A DNA stretch of 64,000 nucleotides from Ciborinia camelliae (Eukaryota > Ascomycota > Leotiomycetes > Helotiales > Sclerotiniaceae), in the NCBI GenBank assembly GCA_025890175.1, contig JANPYM010000012.1, positions 613,600-677,599 on the forward strand, in the 5' to 3' direction. Below the pieces are notes generated by a model. It saw nothing but the letters and a program-made list of their open reading frames with translations, was not told the DNA's origin and did no database searches. Made by a program: the position numbers and the translations under genes. How positions within the stretch are numbered: the first letter of the stretch is position 1; every line of letters begins with the position of its first letter. Of this stretch, positions 14,220 through 26,056 are shown piece by piece.

Positions 14220-14701
14220 GATTCTTGTGGCACTTCACAAAAGTAAGTTCAAAGATGATTTGCATCTTTTGATTGTTGTTGTTGTTGTTGTTGTTCGCAA
14301 TTAATTTAATTCATGAATTCATGACGTACGCGTGGCTTCTTTCAACTACTCAAGTGTGATGTTCAAATTCCCCAAGTCTGGTATGGATACGAGTATGGGT
14401 ATGGGCATGGGCCAAGGCTGACAGTGACCAGTTGTCGCTAAATTCAATCTTTCAGTGGCTCCAGCCCTGTGTTGTGCGAGCGTGCATAAGCATAAACCAC
14501 AGCCTTAAATATCCTGGTTGGATAGAGAAGCTCAACAGAACTCGCTCATTTGTTTGTATCTTACAAAAGTAAGTCATTATCGTAAGTACAGCATGATGAT
14601 GATGATGATGATGTGCTGTATGCAAAATGCAAATCAGTTCCAACATTAATGTGAGTTTGCCATTTTAGTTACAGTATCCCTTTTCCCCCCGCAGGGACCT
14701 C
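14220..14701. promoter_or_regulatory. Divergent promoter between DOP1 and MON1
   Basis: 482 bp separate the two start codons. It holds a GTT trinucleotide run (about 14271-14296), an ATG/GAT trinucleotide run (about 14593-14612) and a likely 5'-UTR intron of MON1: donor GTAAGT at 14582, acceptor GCAG at 14694, seven bases before the ATG. No clear TATA box was seen. Confidence 0.55.
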
Positions 14702-16896
14702 ATGGGAGCTTCTCCTGACCTCTCGGATGCAGCTCCCCTTGAACGAGCACATGTAACACTTAACGAAACCCCGTCTGCGAAAGCGACGGCCAACAATGCT
14801 GCGACTCATGCGATGACCGGCGAAGATGGATCAGAGGCCTCGAAAGGCGTAAATGACAATGCCCCCGAGAGTCCTATGAAGACTCTCGACTTTAAACCCC
14901 CCGAGGTTGTCGCAAACAAAGATGATATTCCATACAACGATGATACAAAAGAGAGAAGACCTCCTCTACCCCCCAGACCTTCACTACTCCAGATAGCAGA
15001 GCGACCAAGAACTCCAGGTGGTCCGAAGCGACCGATCTTGCAATCCAAACCTACAACGGCATTATCGTCAGTCGACATACAGACATTATCGTTTCCCGAT
15101 GGCACAAGAGGCATTTTCTCCACACAGGGTAGTCGATCTGCATCCGAAGCAAGACCAAGACACGGTACTACTTCATCTATTTCCTCGCCTAGCAAGAAAA
15201 ATAGTCGGGAAGGGAGCGATAACGATGACAATGCCAGCTTGATGAGTTGCGCGCCAACCTTGAAGGCAAATGGGGATCTCGCAAGTCTACTTGATGATGG
15301 ACTCAATGCGCAAAGCCCGGCATGGATATTGTTAAATTCACAAGCGGATCACGTGGAATCAATTGAAGAGACGGTGGAGTTTGAGGATACCTCCCTTGCA
15401 AATTTCGACCGTGAGTTCGATGAAATAGGGGAAGTTGATAGCAAGGGTGGAAATGAGGAGGAACTGCTCATACAATGGAAGTCAAAACTCAAGCATTACT
15501 TGATCCTTTCTTCCGCCGGGAAACCTATATACAGTCGACATGGAGATCAAAATCTCATCAATGGCTACATTGGAATCATCCAAACAATCATATCATTCTA
15601 CGAGGGCTCGAAAGACCCCCTCACAGGATTTACTGCAGGTGATACAAGATTTGTTATCTCAACCGATGGACCTTTATATTTTGTTGCAATTAGCAAGTTA
15701 GGTGAAAGTGATGCTCAGCTGAAGGGCCAGCTTGAAGCGCTATACATGCAAATTCTATCAACCTTGACTTTGCCTACTCTCACACATTTGTTTTCGAACC
15801 GACCAAATACAGATCTCCGCAGACCTTTGGAGGGAACTGAATCATTACTATCATCACTCGCGGATACCTTTACTAAAGGTTCTCCCTCTGCTTTGTTATC
15901 TGCATTAGAATGTTTAAAATTACGGAAATCCCAACGACATGTCATAAACAACACTCTCCTAAAAGCACGAACGGATAAGCTTCTCTACGGGCTAATCGTG
16001 GCTGGCGGCAGGCTTGTCAGTGTGATACGCCCCAAGCGACATTCATTACATCCTAGCGATCTCCAACTCATCTTTAACATGCTTTTCGAAGCCGGTGGAA
16101 TCCGAGCTGGAGGCGGCGAGAATTGGATTCCCCTATGTCTCCCAGGATTCAATAATAGAGGATATCTCTACATGTACGTGAGCTTCCTACGTGTGGAAGA
16201 CGGCGAGCCTGTTAAGGATAATGCCCCTGAGAACAGGAAGGGCAAATCAGAAGATGAAGTTGCGGTGCTTCTCATAAGCGCTGATAAGGAAAGCTTCTTC
16301 GAGCTTAAACAAATGCGTGATGATGTGGTCAATCAACTTGAGAAGAATGGAAGTATGGCTATCATCAAAGCTGCCGTTCGTCGAGGACGTCCGAAAACAA
16401 CTGATATTGTTCCTGGAACGCCTTTGCGTCATTTTCTATACAAGTCCCGAGCAAATGTTCAATTCACAATGCCATCATTCGATCCTTATTATAACAGTCT
16501 TGTCAATCGTCGAAGGTAAGATTCAATATTCCAATTATCATTAAAAATTAAAGCGAGTGCTATAGAATACTATACAGTATCTATTGAGGATATCATCATA
16601 CCGTTACCCCATACAAAGCCCAAAGCCCAAAACCACTAATACCAACATCCAGACTCATGAACCGATACCAAAACCTTCACTCCGCCACCCATAAAAAGCA
16701 TTCCCACCTCAAAGTCCTCCATTGTGTCTCCCGCGATAGCATCTCCCTCGCCTGGACAACTCCGCAATTTGAATTTTACTGCGTAGCCAGTCCTAACGCT
16801 TCACGCGCAGGCTTGGCTCAAGGCGCCAATAAGATGATCCAATGGGTCAAACGTGAAGAGCAACGCGTATTTATAGTTGGAGGCGCGGTATTTTGA
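14702..16896 (+). CDS. MON1: Vacuolar fusion protein MON1 (Rab7 GEF subunit)
   Basis: Two exons (14702-16515 and 16653-16896) give 685 residues. The 137-nt intron ends in CCACTAATACC...CAG, a textbook branch and acceptor, and joins RR|RLMNRY in frame. The first 250 residues are a disordered Ser/Pro/Asp-rich leader. From about residue 255 the conserved Mon1 core begins ([19 protein letters not shown], first longin domain), continues through [20 protein letters not shown] and ends in the family's C-terminal signature ([18 protein letters not shown]). Mon1 pairs with Ccz1 to activate the Rab Ypt7 on late endosomes, vacuoles and autophagosomes. Without exon 2 the protein would lack this C terminus and stop at 16519, so the spliced form is clearly right. 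Its stop is 5 bp from that of the next, convergent gene. Confidence 0.95.
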
Positions 16897-16901
16897 TGAC
16901 C

Positions 16902-17995
16902 CTAGAGGCTCTTCTTGTCGCCCCTCCAAGAGAATATACTTCCACTGGAGGCCTTGGCTTTGGCTCTGGCTTCGGCTTCGGCCTTGGCCCTCTGATCGGA
17001 ACATATCAGCTCGCCCATAAAATCTGAAAATACATTCCCTTGATCGCGGAATTCCTCTTTGTGCTAAATGGAGAAGGGAATACATTAGTCTCTTGTGTAC
17101 GAACGAACCCAAATGTATCTAAACCAAATGGAAAATGCAAACTTACATCATCAAACTCAGCATTAGGATAGTTGACCAACCGTTCCGCTCTCCTTTGTTC
17201 TCTCTCCCGTTTCAATCGCTCCACTCGTTCCGACTCACTCTCAACCTCCACCCCCATCTCCACCGCAGGTGCAGGGGCAGGGGCAGGGGTAGGGGTAGGC
17301 GCCCTCCTAAGATTAGGCAATCGAGGCAAAGTAAAGCGTCTCTTCCCCCTCCCCTCCTCGGCATTCTTACACAAATCCCCCATACTCTTACTCCTCGCCT
17401 TCCCATGACCAGCATCCGAGCCCTTCCAAAAACTCATCCGCCTCGCAATCCTGCCTCCACTCCCCCTCCGACTGCCATTCTCGCTCGACGTATTCATCAA
17501 CTCCACATCCTCAATGTGGTTCTCGTTCTCGTCAATCTCCCACGCGTACACCTCGCTCTCACTCTTCTTCATGTCATCTTCTCCCTCCACCAATAATCGA
17601 TGGTTTTTCTCCACCTTCCGGGGAAAGACTTTGGGTGTCCCGGTTTGTGCATCGATCGCCGTGCTGGGGTATTTGATATTGATATTGCTATTGCTTTTTG
17701 CAACCTCGCTCTCACTCTCACATTCGCTTTCACTCTTCCTCTCATTCTCACTCTCACTCTCACACTCACCCGCCCCAAATTTCCGAGGAGAGTCAGGCGG
17801 TGTCATAGTATCCGTATGAGCCCTCGCAGTCTTCGCATCCACGGTCGTACTGGGCGAAATGGAACTACCCGCGGGAGAAGCCGGCGGAGACGAAATACTA
17901 CCCCCCCGTGCATTGGGGACCTTGGTGTCGATCCGAGGTACCTCCCCCTTGTTCTTCCACGACACTCGCTTCCACATGCTGGAAATGCTCGTCAT
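16902..17995 (-). CDS. Unknown basic, low-complexity protein with Ser-Glu repeats
   Basis: Two exons (17147-17995, 16902-17063; intron 17064-17146) encode 336 residues. The ATG at 17995 was chosen because upstream codons are AT-rich, non-coding-like and near microsatellites. Features in order: a Trp/Lys start (MWKRVSWKNKGEVP), proline-directed Ser/Thr sites (SPPASP, TPPDSP), a Ser-Glu repeat region around residues 80-100, an RR-S patch (GRIARRMSFWKGSD), a Pro-Thr-Ala repeat, an Arg/Glu-rich helical segment, and an Ala/Lys/Glu repeat before the C-terminal SLAR-less tail ending WRGDKKSL. No domain was recognised; the many phosphorylation-type sites suggest a regulated cytoplasmic or cortical protein, which is inference. 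It converges on MON1 with only 5 bp between stop codons, so the two mRNAs must overlap at their 3' ends. Confidence 0.75.
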
Positions 17996-19810
17996 GATTG
18001 GTTTGTTTGTTGGGGGTGTGATGTTGGTTTGATGTGATGGGTGTTGTTGTTTTTTTTTGACGCGGTGGAGGTGATATCCAAATACCTGGGTATGGATGGA
18101 TATGGATATGGAAAGTTGGGGGAATTTGTATGTATATGTAGGTATATATATAAGAGATGAATAATAGTAATTAAGAAGCTCAATATCGTGTTGTGCACTT
18201 AATACTATACTCGTATGAATAGGTAGGAAAGAATAAATAGTGAATAATACAGTGCTAGAGAATATAATAGAATATTTCCCTACTCTGAATAATCTAGAAA
18301 TGAGTGATCTATTAGCATCCTGCACATCCAATATATATGAAATTAGAAAGAGGAAGATGACACAACTTACCGAGTATATATATATATATATATATATATT
18401 TCTATATATGAATCACCAAAATGTAGATAGATAGGTAGATATCTATATGAATAGGTAAGTAAATTTCCCTCGTCAAGTAATTTTGTAAATGTAAATGCAA
18501 ATGTAAATGCCAACAATCCAACAGCAACAAGAAAGGGGGAAACCACAGAAACAAATACCCATCCCCTCCCAACCGATCATCAAATCAAATCAAATCAAAT
18601 CAAATCAAATCTCCCTCCCTGTGCTCCAGCAGTCCCCAGTCCCCCAGCTCCCGTCCCCAACTCCTGTACCTCCTAGGTATTTTTCGAGGTAGATACCTAC
18701 CTATTCAGAAGCAAAAACTGCAAAAACTGCAAAAAGCACATACACACACAGACATCATGGCAAGTTCCCTACCCAGCTACCCAGCTTCCCCAGGATCCAT
18801 CCATCCATCCATTCATCCATCCATTCCCCAAGTACCCCACAACCCCGATTCAGGGAAAACTCAGACTCAGACCGAAGTAAACATAAATTCCAGCTCAAAC
18901 CCCCAACCTCGAAGTTCAAACCTCAAACCTCCAATGCTCAAGCACCCAACCCAACCCAACCAATCGCACACCATACCATACCATACCATACCCACCGAAT
19001 CCACAAATCGAGGTTCAATCTCGAGGTAAGAACATCCATCCATCCATCCATCCATCCATCCACTTACCAAAACACCAAGTCTTTTAAAACAACCACCACA
19101 TCAGCCAAGAAACCTCATGACGACCGATCAACAAGACCAAAACGAAAACGAAAATCAATACCAAAACCAAAACCACCACTAGGACTAGTACGACGAAATA
19201 CCAGACCCTCAAACCCCATCAAACCCTATTAAACCAAGCCAAACCAAACCATGAATTTCATGTCAAGTGGAAAATCATCGACAGAGGGGATTGTCGGCAT
19301 TGGTATGAAGAACTAACTTGATCAAGTTAGCTTCAACAATTTTCAACGCTTGTGAATATCTAGAGCTTAGAAGTGTCTTCTCTTCATCTGACGCTCCCGC
19401 CAAGCCCAATAAAGAGCTACAAGTACGGTTATCAATCGTAGCCATGTAGATCATGGAATTAAAGAAAACTTCAACCGTTGCGAATCGAGACCTGAGCAGG
19501 TTTCCCTCATTTCAAACTCCCGAGGTCATAGCTCCCGCACAGAATATCACAAACCAAAAAAAGCAGCCAATTCAGGGTCTGAATCATACATAAGGTTCAT
19601 TAACATTATTCTTTGCTTTCAGTCTAGTTTTGTCTCCAGAGAGCTAATACCCCCGCCATGCAAATCCCAGTCCTATACGCCCAAACTCCATAAGCTAAAA
19701 AACGGCCATTACAGTGTCTTCCCCCAAAAGCAACATTAAGAAAATGGACAACAATACCAATGGTGCGAGCCAAATATCAACACATTAAGACACTGCGTCA
19801 TTTCGGAAAA
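17996..19810. other. Microsatellite-rich spacer
   Basis: No gene is supported. The spacer contains an (AT)n tract at about 18375-18399, six copies of CAAAT at 18581-18610, (ATCC)n at about 18795-18826, four copies of CCATA at 18971-18990, and (CATC)n at about 19033-19061. A TACCTACCTA motif lies at 18694. Short ORFs here are low-complexity products of the repeats. Confidence 0.7.
18375..19061. repeat. Cluster of five different microsatellites
   Basis: Di-, tetra- and pentanucleotide tracts with different units occur within 0.7 kb, separated by C/A-rich low-complexity DNA. Confidence 0.85.
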
Positions 19811-22800
19811 TTATGCACTCGCCCTTGACCTCTCATTACCAGTACTGGTACGTGATTTCACACGAGCGGAAATAGCAGCTCGTGCTCCACGAAACCATTC
19901 AGACACTTTTGCTCGTAATCGATGTGCATGTAACCTATGCTCTGAACGTCGCGGATTGGGCGATTCTATAAAGCTGGCTCTCGTGGCATTGAGATCAGCG
20001 ACGGATTTAGCAGCTAGAGGGGATTGGCCAACCCCTCCACTTTGATCTCTCCAAACTATATCGTCACAAGAGTATGATCCATTGCGAGCTACGTATGGCA
20101 CTCCAACACGAGCTCGAAAGTTTGAAATTCTTTTTCGCAAACCATGACTCCCGTTGCGGTGAGAACTGTCATCGGAGAAAAAGCTTCGTGCATCTGTGGG
20201 GCTCGGTAAATTACCAGATGGACCAGTATGAGGAACGCCAAGATCCAAGTTAGGAGGTAGATTCAGCGATATCTGGCTCGGCATCATTTCAATAGCATCC
20301 TCCTCAAGTTGTTGGTCACTATTCGCACTAAGTCTGCGTGAATGAAGATGCCTACTAACTTGCCGGAAGATATTGTCAAAGCCAGTGGTGGGTGTGAATA
20401 AATCCTTCGGACGTGGTATATTCAGATCATTGCTGGATTGATCTCCAGAATCATTATATATTCTTACAGTCCCGGAAGGTTCTGAGCCTGTAGCCCTAGT
20501 AAGTCTCAATTTGAGCTTGACAGGTTTGAGCTCTCCGTTTTGTTCTTCTTGAGTCACCAATGATGGGCTATTGTCCTGTGAACTACTCCAAGAAAAGGCC
20601 TCACCCTGTTTTCGGGCCCGAAGCTCCGAAGATGATGCCTTCTCCGCAACAGGATTTCTGACCTTAAGCTTCAACTTCATAGGAGAAGAGCGAGGACCAT
20701 GGCTTTCTCTGATTGGCTCAATCTCCTGTTCCTGAGTAGGGCTAGGGATCAAATCGGCTTGCTCTAATGAATTTTTGAAATTTTTCTCCTTCATAGGAGG
20801 ATAAGTCTCCAATGTCTCGATCGACGATGAGACTACTTCACACTCTTCAATTGGTTTAAACTTCCCCTCAGGAAAAAGCTCCGAAAAATGACAAGGAATA
20901 TTAGCATCTGAGAAGGTGGACCTTCCAACTACTGTCAATCCTCTAATTGAAGAGTCGGGCAATTTTGGGAGAGACTTCATAAGATGTGGCACGCTGTTCT
21001 TTAACTTCAATTGCCTTGCGGGTGAGATAGGTTTGGGCGCTAACATAGGAGACTCAGATCTAGGCAAAATCTTGCTTGGAACGTGATCACTAAGGTTATG
21101 AAACTCAGATGACCTATAACTAGGCAATTTACCCTTTTCGAGTCGTCCCTCATAGACTTGGAGTCCATCTTTGAAGCTGTTTTCAGGAGCCACACTTTGA
21201 ATAGAGCCTTTCTCTGTTTTCTTGATTGGTGACAATGGAGGGCTGGTACGGTGCACTGAAGGGGTATCAAAATAAGACTCTCTGGGTAGGGTTGGTGACA
21301 TCATAGGAGTTCTCCGGGATCCGGTATATTCATTGTTGAAGTTGGCAAGCCGACCAGCATCATCGGTAGCCACTAGGTCGGCTAGTTCATCGAGACCAGC
21401 GTCAATGGTGAAGAAACCACTGGATCTGACTCTACTTGTGCGTACAGAATTGAATTTAGATATACCTTTACACTCATCTGTATCCTTTGTTGATTGCAGG
21501 GGATCTGTACTGGGGCGTTTTCTAGAAACCGAAAGATTGCCGAAAGATTGGCTTTCGGACGCCGCAATCATTCTTTCCTCTGTGTTACCACCCGTAGTAT
21601 CTCCATGAGGACCAATTTCTGGTGAAACAGGCATGGAAGAAATCCCTATTTTCGTGGTTGGTAACGACGAAGACCGTTGTTGATGTCTGGTCTCTAGAAT
21701 CATGTCGCGACCTTCTCCCATTGTAATTTCAGTCTGCTTAGCTTCAACATCCCCAGAACCTGGTGTAATTGTTATTTCAAATGATGATGAAGGGACTAGG
21801 CCGAAAGCCCTCGATACCCGCGAGCTCAACTCTAAAGCGTTGGCCCCTAGGGTTGAAATGTCGATTGAATTGTTGTCGTCAGGGATACTATTCGATGGTG
21901 CACAGTTCTCGCCATTTTTTGTATTCACACTAAGTGCAGCTCGAACATGACCCATGCCATTCGAAGGGACCTTTGCACTTTCTGCACTGTTTTTCCTCAT
22001 TGGATGTCGAATTATAGTTGATGTCGATGATGATGCGCGAAGGTGGTGAGTATTGTTTCCGCTGAGTCTAGATGGCAGGCTATGGCCTAGAGGTAAAAGG
22101 GCTGAACTTAAAGGGCGATCTTCATGAATTGTTCTTTGAAGTTGAAATTGTGGTGGGAGCTCCAAGTTTGAACGATTCTGGTTCTCAACTTCGAAGTCTT
22201 CGGTATAATCATAATACAAAGGTGATGGCTTTCCCGGCGTATTTGCTGCAGATTGAGACGACCCCGTGGGAGCAAGATTTGTGGTTGAGGCAAGGCTGAG
22301 TGTACTTCGAGCTGGAGATGTGTTGATCGATGCCGGGCCATTACGGCGTTGCCAATCTGGTCCGACAATCCCATTGCCCTGTCGTAGATTGGGACTTGGG
22401 GTACGTCTCTTCGGTGAGGTCTGGCTTAACAATGAAGGGGTTGATCGGTTGGCATCTGGTCGTAGCGACAAGGGTGGTGGTACTCGTTTTTGGGCGTACA
22501 GTGAAGCTGGCGAAGATACATTACGAACGGCTCCCTATGGTATGATATCAGCGAGCAAAACTTTTTGGAAGTGGTAGTTTCATAACGAGAATTGAAAAAC
22601 TAACATAAGGAATTCGATCAATCTCCGCACGACGACTATAATCTATTCCACCACCATCAGTAAGGGCCGGAGAAGAAGGCCTAAACCCAGGTCGTCTCAA
22701 ACGTGTTGGATATGCAAATGGAGATCGAGGTCGTTGGACGAGTGCAGTTCCATCCTGCTGACTTCGAAGACTTGCATATGATCTTTGATTGGAAAGAGTG

Positions 22801-23351
22801 TACGCCGATTGAGATGCTGTCTGTGTCATGGAGTAAGATCGATAATCGGGGTCCTCGAAACCTCTATTACTTGAATTTACCGACTTGACACTGGCAGAAT
22901 CGTAGAGTGATTTGACACCCGAAGAACCCTTTCTTGTGTATGATGGCAGTCGTCTTCTATCATCAACAGTTGGTACCCCATAAGGTTGAAAAGTTGGCCG
23001 TGGTCTCTGCGGATCATTGTCCCTGTAACCTCCATTGCCGCGGCGTGGCAGTGTATTGGAAGTTTGAGGCAAGCGTGAAGGTTTAATAGAGAATAGACCG
23101 ATATCCCCTGTCTCGGTTGTAGTTTTCAGCATACTCTCAAAGCCTTTTGGTAGTGAGGGAGTAGGGTTATTATCTTGGAAGCTTCTGATCGAGGATCCAT
23201 TTCGTGGTGATGCTTTGTCTATACTCGGCCTCTGTCGCAGAGGGTGAATACCACTGGTACCAATCGAGCCATTGATACTGTTGCCAGCACTGACACCACT
23301 AAACCCCCTTTCACGACTCATTGTCTGTTTTCCTAATGGAACAGTGGCCAT
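19811..23351 (-). CDS. Large Ser/Pro-rich unknown protein
   Basis: Two exons (22605-23351 and 19811-22534; intron 22535-22604) encode 1156 residues. The join RIPY|GAVRN is in frame and both splice sites are standard. The ATG at 23351 has no other in-frame ATG nearby upstream. Composition is dominated by Ser, Pro, Arg and Asn with many SP/TP sites, as in disordered scaffold or signalling proteins. Two similar segments, MKLKLKVRNPV and VKLKLRLTRAT, lie about 60 residues apart near the middle. The C-terminal ~110 residues are basic (KRISNFRARVGVPYVAR ... VSEWFRGARAAISARVK) and may form amphipathic helices that bind membranes or nucleic acid; this is inference. I do not recognise a domain. Confidence 0.8.
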
Positions 23352-26056
23352 TGTAGATACATTTGATGTATGCCGGCCGGATATGACTATTGATGAGTTG
23401 AAGATGATACTGAATGAAGTAATTACTCCAGGGAAACCCTAGAGAAATGGTATGTTGATATGAGTTTGAGGTTAAAAGAAGTGACAGAAAGTGATTTGAA
23501 GCTGACCAAAAGTTAATCCCCAGCTTATGAGAAGCTGTAGATCTACGAATGGTGACAAGAAGAGAACAGAAGAGGAGGTAGTTGAAATTAACAATTCACT
23601 TCTCTTCCAACAAACAAAAAGATGAAGGAGAACATTAATTGATGATGGAAGTCATCACCAGTGCAGAAGTGAAATGAAAATGAAAATGGAAAGGGAAAGG
23701 GAAAGGGAAAGTACATGACAATAGAGGATGGAAGATACCCAGTAGAAGTAAAGGTAAAGGTAGAGATAGAGATAGAGATAGAGATAGAGCCTTTGGTGGT
23801 GAAATACCTACCTACTTAATTGAGAAGGACCGATGGTGACTTCTTGATTTGGTCCAACAGACCATCAATAACAAACTTCCAAGGTTGGAAATCCAAATCA
23901 ATTCAGACTTTGGGACCTTAGGTAAGACAAAATCTTTCTTAGAGACCGGAATTCTTTATATCAAATGCATCATCTTGATCTTTAAGCATGTTATAAAGTC
24001 ATCATCCAACATGTCGTTGACTGTTGACTGTTGACTGAATGTAGGTTGGAATAAAACCCACATAACCACAGCAATATCATTCATATATGTTCTGAAAATC
24101 AATCTCCAATCTCCAGGGCCACCCAAAACCCTCCTCTGATTTGGCTTGTTCTCATCATCACCATTTCTCTTATTTGTGCCAACTTTCTAATGCCATATTA
24201 TATTGTCATTGGGATATGATTTTACCTTCTTTGACTTAAGAGAAGATATTCAAGAAGATTCTGAAGATCCTGAAGACATCCTTTTGTTTTATTCCTATTG
24301 CACTCACAACAGGACAACCATAGATTTCAGTCAGCATCAATGATAAGTATCATGATAAGTAAGGTTATCATGGAGATGACAGAATTCTCTATAAATTGTA
24401 ATTTGTTGGGTTTCAAAGTGACTTTGCATCTTACTACAGGCAAACTGAATTCCAAAGCTTCGTAAGGTACCGGTAGTAGCATGCGAAGTCTCCACGATCT
24501 TAACAAGTGTTCATAAAAATTGTATGGAGTGATGACCTCAGGTGGATGTACTACCAGTTAGCCTCAGCTATAGTATTGAGTTTCTGCTACCGGAGAAACA
24601 ATAGGAGTGGACAAAGCTGGCATGGTTATATGCTATAATGTAGATAGGTATTGTGAATAAGCTGTAAAAGCCACATATCAATATCTTCAAATGAAGACCA
24701 GCCCCAACCTCAAACCAATTACAGGTATAGGACTGTTCTCTTCGTCTCAGGTCACAACTTACAAGGCAGGCTCAAACTCAACAGTCTCCTCAGATATTCC
24801 TAGAGTTTTAAAAAAAACAAGAAATACAAAACAAGGGCTACCATACATCAGCATCATGGCTTTGTAAATTGTAAGTGAATATCTATTCCCCTAGTAGGCA
24901 ATACCTGGGCACAAGAGATGGGCTGAACTGATCTTTACCTATCTGGGCTGAAGAGCCTCCTTAAGCTAGGGTTGACCATTCATCATATGTGACTAACCTT
25001 GGAACTTAGTGGAAGAAAGATACATGATATTTGCAAATTCCAATAATACGGTAGTTATTGTGGTTGCATGATGCATATAGGGAGACAACTAAGAAGTTCA
25101 TGAGCTATCAATCATGCTGATATGATACTGTATGTCCAGAAGGAGAATGAAAGATCAACCAGTCTACAATAGTATACAGTCTACGCTCTACAATCTACAG
25201 TCTACCCATCTCACCCTATTTGGGTTAAAACTATCCTCTCCATAGGTACTGTACCTACATAATCTGCTGTCCGGAGATTCGGAAACTGGATCAATTATTA
25301 TAACCATAATTATAGCTTCCCTGGGCAATATAAGGTGCAGGCGGGGTTGAGGTAAGGTACATTTCTCTATACATCTATCTAATAATAATAATAATATTAT
25401 ATCCATCTCACCAATATAACCTTCTAAACACCTAAACACCTAAACACCACCTATTAATCATTGGCATGGAAACCGAAAATGAAAATGATACAAAAAAGAG
25501 CATTAATGTTTCGTTGTCCTTTACACCATGATATGGATTTCCAATAGTTCAAACCATTTTAGCATGAGGATTTAATTTTAATTTAGTTTGATGTCGCTTT
25601 AGTTTCCAAGGTTTTGGTCTTGGTAGGTTACAGTTTCCTCTATGCAGATTCCAGACTTGGTGCTTGAGAAGTCTATTTTATTTAGTGTAACATCAGCGGT
25701 AGCATGTGTACCAAAACTCTGTAAAGACACCTGTTATCTTAATCGTTAGCGGGGAAAGGCTGATAAATTCCAGGTTCACGACTTCCGAATTTACCGATCC
25801 TTAGGAATAAAGGGACCACCTCTCCTCTTCTTCGTCTTCCTTTTTATCAATATCACACTTCTACTCTTTCCAACCAAGCCTCATTCTTTTTTTTAACAAG
25901 TCAGTTATCCATCAAGAAGACGTAAGTTTCTATTCATTTTATTAATTTGCGCTCTAAAAATCCTCCTTGGAGTTGCATATTTTTGCAGGGGCATTTCCGT
26001 TAACACTTATATATCATAGACCCGCCAACCGAAATACCTTTTTGAATACCTTCAAT
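23352..26056. other. 2.7-kb intergenic region upstream of two divergent genes
   Basis: No coding exon is supported. It holds GGGAAA repeats (about 23685-23712), GAGATA repeats (about 23760-23789), a TACCTACCTAC motif at 23805, and the leader of the disulfide isomerase gene, including a probable 5'-UTR intron (donor GTAAGT at 25922, acceptor TTGCAG ending at 25988). Confidence 0.55.

Noticed and set aside
14806..15306. 166-codon minus-strand ORF
   Set aside because: Antisense shadow inside the coding exon of MON1.
17135..18037. Several plus-strand ORFs with Leu/Ser/Arg repeats
   Set aside because: They are shadows of the Ser-Glu and Pro-Ala repeats of the minus-strand gene at 16902-17995.
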